Source of the DNA: Dyella sp. GSA-30
Lineage (GTDB): Bacteria > Pseudomonadota > Gammaproteobacteria > Xanthomonadales > Rhodanobacteraceae
NCBI RefSeq assembly: GCF_027924605.1
Contig: NZ_AP027042.1
Coordinates: 969,524-1,033,523 of the forward strand
Length of the DNA: 64,000 nt
Direction of reading: 5' to 3'
Part shown: one piece after another, positions 53,901 through 61,931 of the stretch
Position numbering within the stretch: position 1 is the stretch's first letter
Layout: every line of letters starts with the position of its first letter
The notes under the pieces: generated by a model
Database searches by the model: none
Told to the model about the DNA's origin: nothing
Seen by the model: the letters and a program-made list of their open reading frames with translations, nothing else
Made by a program: the position numbers and the translations under genes

Positions 53901-54103
53901 TCCAGCGGCGTGGCAACGGTTTCGGCGATGGTCTTGGGGTTGGCGCCAGGGTAGTTGGCACGCACCACCACGGTGGGCGGCACGATCTCGGGGTACTCAC
54001 TGATCGGCAGCTTGAACATCGCAATGCTGCCGCAGATCAGGATCAGTACGGAAAGGACGCCGGCCAGAATCGGCCTGTCCACGAAAAATTGCGCGATTTT
54101 CAT
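50921..54103 (-). CDS. RND multidrug efflux pump, inner-membrane HAE1 permease
   Basis: A 1060-residue protein starting MKIAQFFVDRPILAGVL, with the RND fold: TM1, a large periplasmic porter domain, and the proton-relay Asp pair in GIVVDDAIVVVENVER (near residue 405). A second half repeats the layout. Length and motifs match the AcrB/MexF class. It is the second gene of a three-gene pump operon with an adaptor 4 bases upstream and an outer-membrane channel 1 base downstream. Organisation and the divergent LysR regulator resemble mexEF-oprN; drug specificity is not readable. Confidence 0.95.
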   Translation of the reverse strand: MKIAQFFVDRPILAGVLSVLILICGSIAMFKLPISEYPEIVPPTVVVRANYPGANPKTIAETVATPLEEQINGVENMLYTSSQSTSDGQMTLTVTFALGSDLDNAQVQVQNRVAQALSRLPQEVQRLGVTTQKSSPDLTMVVHLTSPDKRYNMLYLSNYARLHIKDQLARLDGVGDVQLFGAGEYSMRVWLNPDKLAQRGLTTGDIVHAIQEQNVAVAAGALNAPPGPGTAAFQLNINTQGRLINEEDFLNIIVRTEGNGAVTHLRDVARVELGADQYALRALLDNQPAVAIPIFARPGSNAIHISDEVRAEMALLQKDFPQGVDYQIVYDPTVFVRGSIEAVVHTLFEAIALVVLVVILFLQTWRASIIPLIAVPVSLIGTFAVMYLAGFSLNALSLFGLVLAIGIVVDDAIVVVENVERHIEHGMQPKEATRQAMKEVTGPIVATALVLCAVFVPTAFISGLTGQFYRQFALTIAISTVISAFNSLTLSPALSAILLRGHGAPKDKLTLLMDRGLGWLFRPFNRLFISGANRYVGGVKRVLGAGTITVLIYLGLVGLGGAGFAHVPTGFVPPQDKQYLVAFAQLPDAASLDRTEEVIRKMSEIALKQPGVANAVSFPGLSINGFTNSTNSGIVFTPLKPFEERRDPSESAAAIAAALNQKFAGIQDAYIAIFPPPPVQGLGTIGGFRVQIEDRSDAGFEELYKQTQNLIAQSQKTPTLAGLFSSYQVSVPQINANIDREKAKAEGVDLADVYQTMQAYMGSLYVNDFNRFGRTYQVNVSADQSFRHEPEDLLQLKTRNARGDAIPLGSFVSVEQTVGPDRVQHYNGYPTAEISGGAAPGFSSGQAQDAMEKLARDNLPNGMSFEWTELTYQQILAGNTAVLVFPLCVLLVFLVLASLYESLTLPLAVILIVPMVLLSAISGVWLSGGDNNIFTQIGLIVLVGLACKNAILIVEFAREAQLLEGLDRKQAVLEAARLRLRPILMTSIAFIMGVVPLVTSHGAGAEMRHAMGVAVFAGMLGVTFFGLIFTPLFYVLIRGWTEKMDARKAAHAQQPALEEH

Positions 54104-54107
54104 CGAA

Positions 54108-55304
54108 TCAGTCCTTGTTCAACGCAGCGACCTTCGGTGCTGCGCCGACATTTGCTAACTGTTTGCTTGGATCGAGGCTGCGGCTATCCATGGCGACCTT
54201 GGTCGGCGCGACTTCCACGCCCGGGCGCACATGCTGCAAACCGTTCACCACGACCACGTCGTTGGCGGTCAGGCCGTCGTCGATCACACGCAGACCGTCG
54301 AGCAACGGGCCCGTGGTGACACGGCGGTATTCGACCTTCTTGTCCTTGCCCAGCACGTAGACGAACTTGTTGCCCAGATCGGTCGCCACGGCGCGGTCGT
54401 CGATCAGCGCACGCTCGTGCGCACTGCCGCTACGCAACTGCAGGCGAACGAACAGACCCGGCGTGTAACGCGTGTCGTTGTTGTCGAATACTGCACGCAA
54501 ACGGATCGTGCCTGAGCCTGCGCGCAGTTCGTTGTCGACAAAGTCGATGCGGCCCGCATGCGGGAAACCGCTTTCGTTCGCCAACGCCATCGTCACCTGC
54601 GGCGCGACGCCTTTCTCGCGACGGATCTGGTCGAGCTTGAGGTAGCTGTTCTCGTCCACGTCGAAGTAGGCATAGATCGGGTTGACGCTCACCACGCGAG
54701 TCAGCACGTCGGTGCTGGTTACCAGATTGCCGGCGGTGATCAGGGCATTACTGACGCGGCCGTCGATCGGCGCGCGCACCTGGGTGAAATCCAGGTTGAG
54801 CTTGGCCGCGGCGAGTGCAGCGGTGGTGGCTGCCACTTGCGAGCGGGCACTCTGAGCGGCGGTCGACAAGCGGTCGGCTTCTTCCTTGGCCACGGCATGC
54901 TGGTCGAGCAGGCGCTGGCCGCGGTCCGCATTGGCCTGAGCCAATACCTGTTCGGCACGGGCCTGGGCGAGGTTGGCGTTCAAGCGGTCGACTTCGGCCT
55001 GGTAGGGGCGTGGGTCGATCTGGAACAGCAACTGGCCCTTCTTGACCGAGGCGCCTTCGGTGAAATGGATCGAATCCACATAACCGCTGACCCGGGGGCG
55101 CAGCTCGATGGTGTCGATCGCCTGCAGGCGGCCGGTGAATTCGCCCGAGTCGTCTACGTTACGGACCAGCACCTGGGCCACGGTGACGGGCGGCGGCCCA
55201 CCGGCGGCGGCTTGCGCATGCGGGTTGTCGTGCCCATTTAAGAGGGCATAGCTGCCAATGACCGCCACGGCGGCAACACTGGCCAAGATCCAACGCTTCT
55301 TCAT
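54108..55304 (-). CDS. RND efflux periplasmic adaptor protein
   Basis: A 398-residue membrane-fusion protein. The start at 55304 (MKKRWILASVAAVAVIGSYALL) gives an N-terminal membrane anchor; the long frame from 55655 covers the LysR gene promoter and is rejected. Barrel-sandwich and hairpin domains are visible: VSGYVDSIHFTEGASVKKGQLLFQID, LNANLAQARAEQVLAQANADR, KLNLDFTQVRAPIDGRVSN. It is the first gene of the pump operon and links permease and channel. Confidence 0.93.
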   Translation of the reverse strand: MKKRWILASVAAVAVIGSYALLNGHDNPHAQAAAGGPPPVTVAQVLVRNVDDSGEFTGRLQAIDTIELRPRVSGYVDSIHFTEGASVKKGQLLFQIDPRPYQAEVDRLNANLAQARAEQVLAQANADRGQRLLDQHAVAKEEADRLSTAAQSARSQVAATTAALAAAKLNLDFTQVRAPIDGRVSNALITAGNLVTSTDVLTRVVSVNPIYAYFDVDENSYLKLDQIRREKGVAPQVTMALANESGFPHAGRIDFVDNELRAGSGTIRLRAVFDNNDTRYTPGLFVRLQLRSGSAHERALIDDRAVATDLGNKFVYVLGKDKKVEYRRVTTGPLLDGLRVIDDGLTANDVVVVNGLQHVRPGVEVAPTKVAMDSRSLDPSKQLANVGAAPKVAALNKD

Positions 55305-55409
55305 CGTGCGCTCCAGGTAATTATTAGACCGGCGAGTACATCGCCGTGAGGCGCGGAAGAATAGGCGCACTGAGCGGTACAGAAAATCCGTTTCTTGTGC
55401 AAAGCAATA

Positions 55410-55424
55410 GTGACTGACAGTCAC
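55410..55424. promoter_or_regulatory. LysR-type operator between pump operon and LysR gene
   Basis: GTGACTG-A-CAGTCAC is a perfect seven-base inverted repeat with a one-base centre in the 142-base divergent region. It lies 23 bases before the LysR start codon. It is the best candidate for the regulator's own box. Confidence 0.6.
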
Positions 55425-55446
55425 GAATAGGGTAAAAAGACTGGCT

Positions 55447-56409
55447 ATGGAAGACTTTTCCGCAATCTCCGCCTTCGTTCGCGTGGTTGAGGCCAAGAGC
55501 TTCGCCGCCGCCGCCGTCCAGCTGGGCATGACGCCTTCGGGTGTCAGCCGGGCTGTCTCACGCCTGGAAGAGCGCCTCGGTGCCCGGCTGCTTTTTCGAT
55601 CGACCCGCGCCTTGCGGTTGACCGACGATGGCGCCGCGTTCCACGCACGTTGCAAGGAGATCCTCGCCGATCTGGCCGAGGCGACCGAGGCGTTGAACTA
55701 CAACAACCGCAAGCCGACTGGCCGTTTGCGGGTCGGTTTATCGCTGGCGGTGGGGCGGGCGGCGATCATTCCGCGCCTGCGTGAATTCGAGGAGCGCTAT
55801 CCCGATATCCGTCTTGAGCTATCGATGACCGATAACCCGGCCGACCTGATCCAGGAAGGCATCGATTGCGCGATCCGGGTCGGTCAGCTGGAGGATTCCA
55901 GCCTGATCGCCCGCAAGATCGGCTATCTGCGCAACGTGGTCGTCGCTTCGCCGGATTACCTGGAGAAGTTCGGCGCGCCGCATAGCATCGACGACCTTAA
56001 AAACCATCGCACGATCAACTACATCTATCCCAACGGCCGCCCGCGCCAGTGGCAGTTCGACACCCCCAGCGGGCAGGTCGAGGTGGATATCGACGCGCAC
56101 ATGCTTATTAATGACGGCGAATCGGTGATCCAGGCCGTCGCCGCGGGCCTGGGCATTACCCAGACCCCGCACATGCTGGCCTGCTGCTACCTCGATCGCG
56201 GCATGCTCCAGCTGGTCATGACCGACACGATGTCCACCGGCAAGCCGGTCTGGATCGTCTACCCGCAGAAGAAACATCTATCGGCGCGCGTGCAGGCGTT
56301 TATCGAATGGGTACGTGAATTGTTCGATCGCACCAACGAGCCGGGCTTCATGAAGCGCCCGGCGGCGATGACGATGGAAAAGATCGAAGAGCAGCGGTTG
56401 AGCGCCTGA
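55447..56409 (+). CDS. LysR family regulator of the RND operon
   Basis: A 320-residue LysR protein with the HTH at about residues 4-60 (SFAAAAVQLGMTPSGVSRAV, SRLEERLGARLLFRSTRAL) and a CrgA/DmlR-like effector domain. It is divergent from the adaptor gene of the RND pump with a palindromic site between, the mexT/mexEF-oprN arrangement. Whether it activates or represses cannot be told. Confidence 0.92.
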   Translation: MEDFSAISAFVRVVEAKSFAAAAVQLGMTPSGVSRAVSRLEERLGARLLFRSTRALRLTDDGAAFHARCKEILADLAEATEALNYNNRKPTGRLRVGLSLAVGRAAIIPRLREFEERYPDIRLELSMTDNPADLIQEGIDCAIRVGQLEDSSLIARKIGYLRNVVVASPDYLEKFGAPHSIDDLKNHRTINYIYPNGRPRQWQFDTPSGQVEVDIDAHMLINDGESVIQAVAAGLGITQTPHMLACCYLDRGMLQLVMTDTMSTGKPVWIVYPQKKHLSARVQAFIEWVRELFDRTNEPGFMKRPAAMTMEKIEEQRLSA

Positions 56410-56424
56410 GGAGCGCGGATTTCC

Positions 56425-56961
56425 TCAGCTCGCTTCGCCCGGTGCCTCGTCAGGAGTCGCCGGGCGGCCAAGAATCCAATGCGCGATATGGCGCGGCCTG
56501 CAGATAAAGAACAAGGCGATGGCGATCCGCAATAAATCCAGCGCGATCGTAATTTTGTCCTTGCCGTCCAGTGTCGCCAGGGCGGATTCGTCCGCATAGG
56601 AAGCGCGTGCCACCGCGGTCAGCCAGAACTCGACAAACGGCAACACGGCGTTCTTGAGCCACCACAGTCCCATGAGTACGCAGCCCACGACGACCAGGTC
56701 GGCCATGGAAAGGCGCGTCGCGCTGTGTTGCTTGGCCAGGTCGAATGTCAACAACCCCGCGATCGGGCGGCTCAGTATCCAGAGAATGATGCCGATGCTG
56801 ACCGCCACCCCGATGATCGACAGACTGACCAAGGACGACTGATTGAAGTTTCCGCCTAGCTGTCGAAGGCTCTCGATCGTGCCAAAAAGCTGAAAGGCAC
56901 TCACGCAAAACCAGATAGCGAAAAGCCGTAGCGCCAACGTGGTGATGTATCTCGCGTCCAT
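56425..56961 (-). CDS. integral membrane protein of unknown function
   Basis: A 178-residue protein with four helices (LALRLFAIWFCVSAFQLF, VSLSIIGVAVSIGIILWIL, MADLVVVGCVLMGLWWLK and LLRIAIALFFICRP). The last helix is near the C-terminus. The family is unknown to me; the helix pattern alone could suit a small transporter-like or DUF2975-like protein. It is convergent with the LysR gene and ends 15 bases from it. Confidence 0.6.
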   Translation of the reverse strand: MDARYITTLALRLFAIWFCVSAFQLFGTIESLRQLGGNFNQSSLVSLSIIGVAVSIGIILWILSRPIAGLLTFDLAKQHSATRLSMADLVVVGCVLMGLWWLKNAVLPFVEFWLTAVARASYADESALATLDGKDKITIALDLLRIAIALFFICRPRHIAHWILGRPATPDEAPGEAS

Positions 56962-57139
56962 TCTTGTCTCCCCTGTTCAACGGTCATCATAAGCGTCGGG
57001 GTGTGGTGCTTCCAGTGGACGATGCGTCGCGACGGAGGTTTTCGGCCATCGACCCCGGCCTTCATAATTCTTCATTTCCCCATCAGGCACTTCATTGAAC
57101 GTCCTGCTGTGCTGGCGCCACCCCGACTGGAGCCTGCAC

Positions 57140-58267
57140 ATGCCATCGAAGCGCCTGCTTGCCACGCTGTTCACCCTTGCCGCCATGCCGCTTTGCGCCG
57201 CGGACTACCATCCCCCCGCGGCCGCCAATGATGGCTGGTCCTCCACTGATGCTCGCGCCGCCCACTGGGACATCAGCCGTTTTGCCGCCCTGGAATCGAA
57301 GCTCGCCGATGGCAGCTTCAAGGGCATCACCAGTGTGGTCGTAGTCAGCGACAACAAGTTGGTCTATGAGGGCTACTTCAACGGCAGCAACGCCGACCAG
57401 CTCAACGACATCCGCTCGGCCAGCAAGAGCATCACCGCGTGGCTGGTGGGCGCCGCGATCGAGCGGAAGCTGATCCCCGATGTCCAGGCCAAGATATATG
57501 GCTACTTTCCGGACAAGCAGCCCTGGCAGCATCCCGATCCGCGCAAGCAGGCGATCACGCTGGAAGACCTGCTCACCATGAGCTCGCTATGGGAATGCGA
57601 TGACGAAAATCAGTTTTCGTCCGGCAACGAAGAACGCATGTACGTGACCGAGGATTGGCTGCAGTTCGCGCTCGACCTGCCCATCAAGGGCTTTGCGCCC
57701 TGGATGACCAAGCCGGCGGACAGTCCGCATGGCCGGTCCTTCTCCTATTGCACTGCTGGTGCCTTTGTTGCCGGTGCGGTGGTGGAGCACGTGACGCACA
57801 AGTCCCTTTCGGCGTTCGCCGCCGAGGTGCTGGAAAAGCCGCTGGGCATTACAAGCGTTCATTGGAATGTCTCGCCGCTGGGCGTTGGCATGGGCGGCGG
57901 CGGTACGCGCTACCGAAGCCGCGACCTGGCCAAGCTCGGCGAGTTGGCTCTGGACGAAGGGCGTTGGAAAGGGCAGCAGGTGATCTCGTCAGCATGGGTG
58001 CATCAGATGCTGAGCGTGCATGCGCAAGCGCGCGACGATGCCGATTACGGTTACCTGTGGTGGTGCTTCCGCTTCAAGGTAAACGGCAAGGAGCAACCGG
58101 TATGGGCGATGTCCGGCAACGGCGGCAATTACGTGTTTGTGATGCCGTCGCAACGGCTCGTCACGGTGGTGACCGGCACGGCGTACAACCAGCGCTATGC
58201 ACACCCGCAGTCGCAGGAGATTTTTCGCGATTATGTGTTGAAGGCGTTGCCTGGTGCGACTGACTGA
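57140..58267 (+). CDS. serine hydrolase, beta-lactamase fold (class C/NylB-like)
   Basis: A 375-residue periplasmic protein; the start at 57140 gives a signal peptide (RLLATLFTLAAMPLCA). The SxxK motif is Ser93-Ala-Ser-Lys96 (RSASKSITA). The YxN place reads SYCTAGA, so the usual Asn is replaced. A C-terminal GNGGNYVFV strand stands in the KTG position. Such departures are seen in NylB-like and EstB-like esterases/amidases rather than beta-lactamases. The substrate is unknown. Confidence 0.85.
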   Translation: MPSKRLLATLFTLAAMPLCAADYHPPAAANDGWSSTDARAAHWDISRFAALESKLADGSFKGITSVVVVSDNKLVYEGYFNGSNADQLNDIRSASKSITAWLVGAAIERKLIPDVQAKIYGYFPDKQPWQHPDPRKQAITLEDLLTMSSLWECDDENQFSSGNEERMYVTEDWLQFALDLPIKGFAPWMTKPADSPHGRSFSYCTAGAFVAGAVVEHVTHKSLSAFAAEVLEKPLGITSVHWNVSPLGVGMGGGGTRYRSRDLAKLGELALDEGRWKGQQVISSAWVHQMLSVHAQARDDADYGYLWWCFRFKVNGKEQPVWAMSGNGGNYVFVMPSQRLVTVVTGTAYNQRYAHPQSQEIFRDYVLKALPGATD

Positions 58268-58293
58268 AGAGATCCAGAGCGCCCGCCTAGTTT

Positions 58294-58363
58294 TTGTAGG
58301 AGCGACTTCAGTCGCGACTCACGGTTACGTCACGACCTGTCGCGACTGAAGTCGCTCCTACAA
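58294..58363. repeat. REP-like palindrome with 25-base perfect arms
   Basis: Arms at 58294-58318 and 58339-58363 (TTGTAGGAGCGACTTCAGTC.. and its complement) pair perfectly around a 20-base spacer. This type is widespread in Xanthomonadales and Pseudomonas. It lies between two convergent genes and may also act as terminator. Confidence 0.85.
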
Positions 58364-58388
58364 GGATCTCACCATTGCGCCTCCTATC

Positions 58389-58495
58389 CGTGATTCCGGC
58401 GCAGGCCGGAATCCATTCCTCAACGTGGACGCTTGCCATATGTCATCTGACAAGCGAGGACTGAGGGATGGATCCCGGCCTTCGCCGGGATGACG
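58389..58495. repeat. BIME-like element, third good copy
   Basis: Arms start GTGATTCCGGCGCAGGCCGG and end CCGGCCTTCGCCGGGATGAC. The spacer GCTTGCCATATGTCATCTGA is nearly identical to that of the 42851 copy. Confidence 0.82.
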
Positions 58496-58513
58496 ACAGA
58501 CACTGAGGTTCCT

Positions 58514-59230
58514 TCAGTTGCTCGACTCGCAACCCACGAGACCATCAATAAACTCCGCGACAAGCCCAGCCGCTTTTCCGGGCGCGGCCTGCAACAGAAA
58601 ATGCGGCGCATCCACATCGACCACGCGCGCCTCCGGCTTGATGCTCTTTATAAGCTCCGCAGCACCAGCAGGCACGACATGGTCATGCGCGGCACGCAAA
58701 TACAAAACAGGCACATCGATCGCCGCGAGTTCACGTGTCACATCCACCGACACCACCGCCCGAAGCCGAGCGCGCAAGGCATCCGGAGTAACCTTGCCGA
58801 GCGCTTCGAGAAATGCGCGACGCAAACGCGAAGTGGAATAGCCGCCAAGCAGAGCGACGCTTGCGCAACGTGCAGCGATAGCGCCCGTTGGCAATGCGCC
58901 GATAAGAAAATGCAACGCTCCAAGCCGAGGGCGCGGATTACGCGCAAACGTACAGCTGAGGATCAGTCCTTTGAGTCCGGGCGGATGAGAGGCGGCGATG
59001 GACATGGCCACCGGGCCGGAAAACGATTCACCGAGCAGGACAAATGGCCCATCAGGAGGAAGCGACATCCTCATCGCCGTCTCAAGCTCGGTATAGCCCA
59101 AGGCTCCGGACCTGGGGTAGTCGACAACCTTGACCGGATATCGTTGCCCCATCGCATCGAGAAACGGCTTGAAGAGCTCACCGGTTCCATCCATCCCGGG
59201 AAGCAGCACCAAGGTCATCGATGTGCTCAC
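58514..59230 (-). CDS. alpha/beta hydrolase
   Basis: A 238-residue short alpha/beta hydrolase with the start MSTSMTLVLLPGMDGTGELF, an oxyanion GMDG loop, and a nucleophile elbow LGESFSG (Ser near residue 70). The acid is in AAHDHVVP and the His in VDAPHFLLQ. The small size and the absence of a lid domain fit thioesterase/esterase members. The gene ends close to a BIME-like repeat. Confidence 0.85.
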   Translation of the reverse strand: MSTSMTLVLLPGMDGTGELFKPFLDAMGQRYPVKVVDYPRSGALGYTELETAMRMSLPPDGPFVLLGESFSGPVAMSIAASHPPGLKGLILSCTFARNPRPRLGALHFLIGALPTGAIAARCASVALLGGYSTSRLRRAFLEALGKVTPDALRARLRAVVSVDVTRELAAIDVPVLYLRAAHDHVVPAGAAELIKSIKPEARVVDVDAPHFLLQAAPGKAAGLVAEFIDGLVGCESSN

Positions 59231-59237
59231 CGGAGAA

Positions 59238-59495
59238 CTAATCGCCCAATCCTCGACCGATAAACCGACCTAACGGCTTTGATGCAGCCGTGACTATGAT
59301 TCCCACAGCGATATAGCCCATGTTGCCGATGAGAGTATGCGTGGGATAGTGCTGGACCTCGATGCCGATCAAAGCCTCGGCGCCGTATACGGACCAGACA
59401 AAACCTAAAAATATAGTCCAGCAGACGCCGACAAGGCGCAGAATGAAAACCGCTGTCTTCTGATAGGCGTTCAAGTGTTTTCCTTCTCCTTGCAT
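59238..59495 (-). CDS. small two-helix membrane protein
   Basis: An 85-residue protein with two hydrophobic helices (KTAVFILRLVGVCWTIFLGFVW and LIGNMGYIAVGIIVTAASKPL) and polar ends. It lies 7 bases upstream of the alpha/beta hydrolase gene on the same strand, so the two are probably one transcript. Function unknown. Confidence 0.6.
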   Translation of the reverse strand: MQGEGKHLNAYQKTAVFILRLVGVCWTIFLGFVWSVYGAEALIGIEVQHYPTHTLIGNMGYIAVGIIVTAASKPLGRFIGRGLGD

Positions 59496-59576
59496 GGATT
59501 CCTGCGACGGCTCATCGACCGGTCGATGATGTAGGCAAGTCTATGGCTCCTCGAACCACATCTACAAACGGGAGCG

Positions 59577-60263
59577 TCAGCAGCTTGTTACCTGTCCGGC
59601 GAAGATTATGCTGATGCGACCGTGTTCGCTTTTGGTCTGCAACCAGTTGCTCATGTCGTAACCGCCTTGGCATGGCCCCGGAACCTTGCCCTGATAGTCG
59701 AATTGCCGCCACTTGCCTTGTCGATGAGAGGGTGCACCAAGGGCGCGCTCTACATCTCGATCTGTCGTTCCAATCCATATCGGAGCATTCAACGAAATCG
59801 GCTGTAGCTTTGCCGGCAGGGAGGGGCAGTCTTCGGTGGGCTTTGCATTCGTCATGCGTTCCGCCGCAATCAGGGTAACGGCGTGCTCGGGGCCTCCCAT
59901 CTCGCCATACGAGGCAATCCAGATTCGATAACCGACATCTGCGGCAGTGTGGCTGTAGCAGAGCCAGTAAATGCTCTCACTCGCATCGCCTTGGTGATCA
60001 ATGGTGCCGATCGATGCGGCATCACGCACATCTGCGAGTGTTGTTTTTTCGAATTCGACGGAAAGCTTGCCGAGTGCGATGCCCCTGGTCGGCGGTGACT
60101 TCATGGAGGCGGCCCAATGGACATCCTGAAATGGAAGATGGGGTGGCGGTGTACTTGCCAGCACCGTTCCCGTCACGCTCCAAATCGCAACCGCGATCAG
60201 CAAGCTGGTTATGGGGCGGCAAACGTTCCGCGTCGAACGAATAGATTTCGTTTGTCCTTCCAT
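59577..60263 (-). CDS. exported hypothetical protein
   Basis: A 228-residue protein with an N-terminal membrane segment or signal peptide (PITSLLIAVAIWSVTGTVLA, about residues 18-37). Four cysteines (WLCYSH, TEDCPSL, GPCQGG, and the C-terminal TSC) could form two disulfides in the periplasm. A segment APIWIGTTDRDVERALGAP resembles lipoprotein-like beta/alpha repeats. I do not recognise the family. It is followed by the wHTH-TPR gene on the same strand's upstream side. Confidence 0.6.
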   Translation of the reverse strand: MEGQTKSIRSTRNVCRPITSLLIAVAIWSVTGTVLASTPPPHLPFQDVHWAASMKSPPTRGIALGKLSVEFEKTTLADVRDAASIGTIDHQGDASESIYWLCYSHTAADVGYRIWIASYGEMGGPEHAVTLIAAERMTNAKPTEDCPSLPAKLQPISLNAPIWIGTTDRDVERALGAPSHRQGKWRQFDYQGKVPGPCQGGYDMSNWLQTKSEHGRISIIFAGQVTSC

Positions 60264-60273
60264 AGTCGGCTAC

Positions 60274-61872
60274 CTAAGGTTGATGGCTTCCCAGCTCCGA
60301 CGGCCGCCAATCCGCCGCAAGCACCTGCGCATGCTGCGTGGCGATGCGTTGGCTGATGGCATCGATGGCTGCGGCGTATGCCGGTTCACCGGTCATCGGC
60401 TGAAACAAGGGCGATGTCTGCAAATAGGCGCGATCGACGTAGCCGGTCTGCACGGCGGCGGACAAAGTTTCCATCGCCTCTTTGTGCTGACCGCGCGCCC
60501 ACTCCAACAACACCAGCTCCAGCCGATCGGACGGATAGCCAACGCCCGCCGGTTGCGAGCGCATCGCCGCGATGCGCTCGTCCAGCCATGCCGTTGAAGG
60601 CGGCTGTTCGGCATAAAGTGCAGCCAATGTCGTGGGGAGGCTCATCTGCGGACGCAGTTGCACCGCCTTGGCGAAAGCGGTTTCAGCGCCACCGCGGTCA
60701 CCGCGCAGCAGGGCCAGCTCGCCTGCGAGTTGGTACAGCCCGACATGGGGCGTGTTGCGTGCCATCGCCTGATCGAGCGCTATGCCGGCGTCGACAAAGC
60801 GTCCCTGCAAAAACAAATGCTGTGGCCAGGCGATATTGGAAAACACGCTGTCGGGATTGAGCTCGAAGCTGCGGCGAAAGCGCTTTTCGGCTGCGTCGTG
60901 AAAACCAAGAAGGTCCAATTCACGCGCGATCTGTACATCGCGAAAGCGCACCTTTGCACCATCGCCATGCATGTCCAAGTTGGCATGCAAGGCGTCTACC
61001 AGGCGTCCTTGTTCCTGATAGAGGTAGGCAACGGACGCCCGCGTAGCATCGTCATCCGGATTGAGTACCAGGGCATGCTCATAAGCGGCAATCGCCGATG
61101 CCATTTCTCCGCGGCAGTCATAGGCATAAGCCAGCACCGACCAGGCTTCTGCCTGTCGCGGATTCGCCCTGGTTACTGCTTCGGCCAGCTGTTGCGCACG
61201 AGTGGTCCATTCATAAGGAAAGTTATAGAGACAAACGCGTGCGCTATAGGCGCGGCTGAGACCGATCTGCGCCGCCGTGTACGTCGGTCTCAGTGCCAAT
61301 GCCTGGGTGTACAGCGCGATGGCGCGTTCGTTGTTGTCACGCTGGCCGATGCCGGCGTAGTAGGCCGCGCGTTGCAATAGTTCTTGCGCCGCTGTGGCGG
61401 GCTTGGGCGGCGGTGCCGGGCGAAGTATCAGTCCGAGCACGCCCAGCACAGCAATGGCCACGATGGTCACTGCGATCGCGATCAGGGCACGCCGCCGTCG
61501 TGTCGGCGAAACCGATGGTGCGGGTTCGCTGTCGACCAGCGGTTGCTCGCACAACTGGTAACCCTGGCCGCGTACCGAGCGGAGGTATCGTGGTTGTCGG
61601 CCATCGTCGCCCAGTGATTGGCGCAACAGCTTGACCCGTTGCGTCACCGTTTCCTCGCCCACCACGGCCGGCGACCAGACGCCTTCGATCAGGGCATCGA
61701 AGGAGACGACATCGGTGCCGCGTGTTAGCAGGAAGGCGAGTAATCGAAAGCTCAAGCCTTGAACGTCAAGCGTGTCGCCACCGCGTTCCACGCGCTGCCG
61801 TGCGAGGTCGATGGAAAGATCGAGCAGTCGGTAGCGTTGCGGGGCTTGCATGGGCGGCCATCCGGGCGACAT
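60274..61872 (-). CDS. CadC-like wHTH transcriptional regulator with TM and TPR domains
   Basis: A 532-residue protein. An N-terminal OmpR-type winged helix (about residues 14-107, GEETVTQRVKLLRQSLGDDG, YLRSVRGQGYQL) is followed by a single transmembrane helix near 128-152 (IAVTIVAIAVLGVLGLIL). A periplasmic part follows with TPR-like helical repeats (ERAIALYTQALALRP, ASAIAAYEHALVLNPDD, AETAFAKAVQLRP). This is the CadC/ToxR-type one-component layout. The signal sensed by the TPR part is unknown. It stands 10 bases upstream of the exported hypothetical gene and may control it. Confidence 0.87.
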   Translation of the reverse strand: MSPGWPPMQAPQRYRLLDLSIDLARQRVERGGDTLDVQGLSFRLLAFLLTRGTDVVSFDALIEGVWSPAVVGEETVTQRVKLLRQSLGDDGRQPRYLRSVRGQGYQLCEQPLVDSEPAPSVSPTRRRRALIAIAVTIVAIAVLGVLGLILRPAPPPKPATAAQELLQRAAYYAGIGQRDNNERAIALYTQALALRPTYTAAQIGLSRAYSARVCLYNFPYEWTTRAQQLAEAVTRANPRQAEAWSVLAYAYDCRGEMASAIAAYEHALVLNPDDDATRASVAYLYQEQGRLVDALHANLDMHGDGAKVRFRDVQIARELDLLGFHDAAEKRFRRSFELNPDSVFSNIAWPQHLFLQGRFVDAGIALDQAMARNTPHVGLYQLAGELALLRGDRGGAETAFAKAVQLRPQMSLPTTLAALYAEQPPSTAWLDERIAAMRSQPAGVGYPSDRLELVLLEWARGQHKEAMETLSAAVQTGYVDRAYLQTSPLFQPMTGEPAYAAAIDAISQRIATQHAQVLAADWRPSELGSHQP

Positions 61873-61931
61873 CGCTATGGTATGCGCTCCGATGGTGGCG
61901 TGGGTGGCTGCCCTGGCGTTATTGCTTTGTC

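Noticed and set aside
51629-54319. 896-codon plus-strand frame opposite the RND pump gene
   Set aside because: It is a GC-driven antisense frame, His/Arg/Gln-rich without domains, opposite a clear RND permease gene.
55305-55655. Long N-terminal extension of the efflux adaptor
   Set aside because: It would cover the divergent LysR promoter and gene; MKKRWILASV at 55304 is a normal start with a membrane anchor.
61873-61931. TPP riboswitch for thiM
   Set aside because: No room or conserved thi-box was seen before thiM, which follows uppP by 8 bases.
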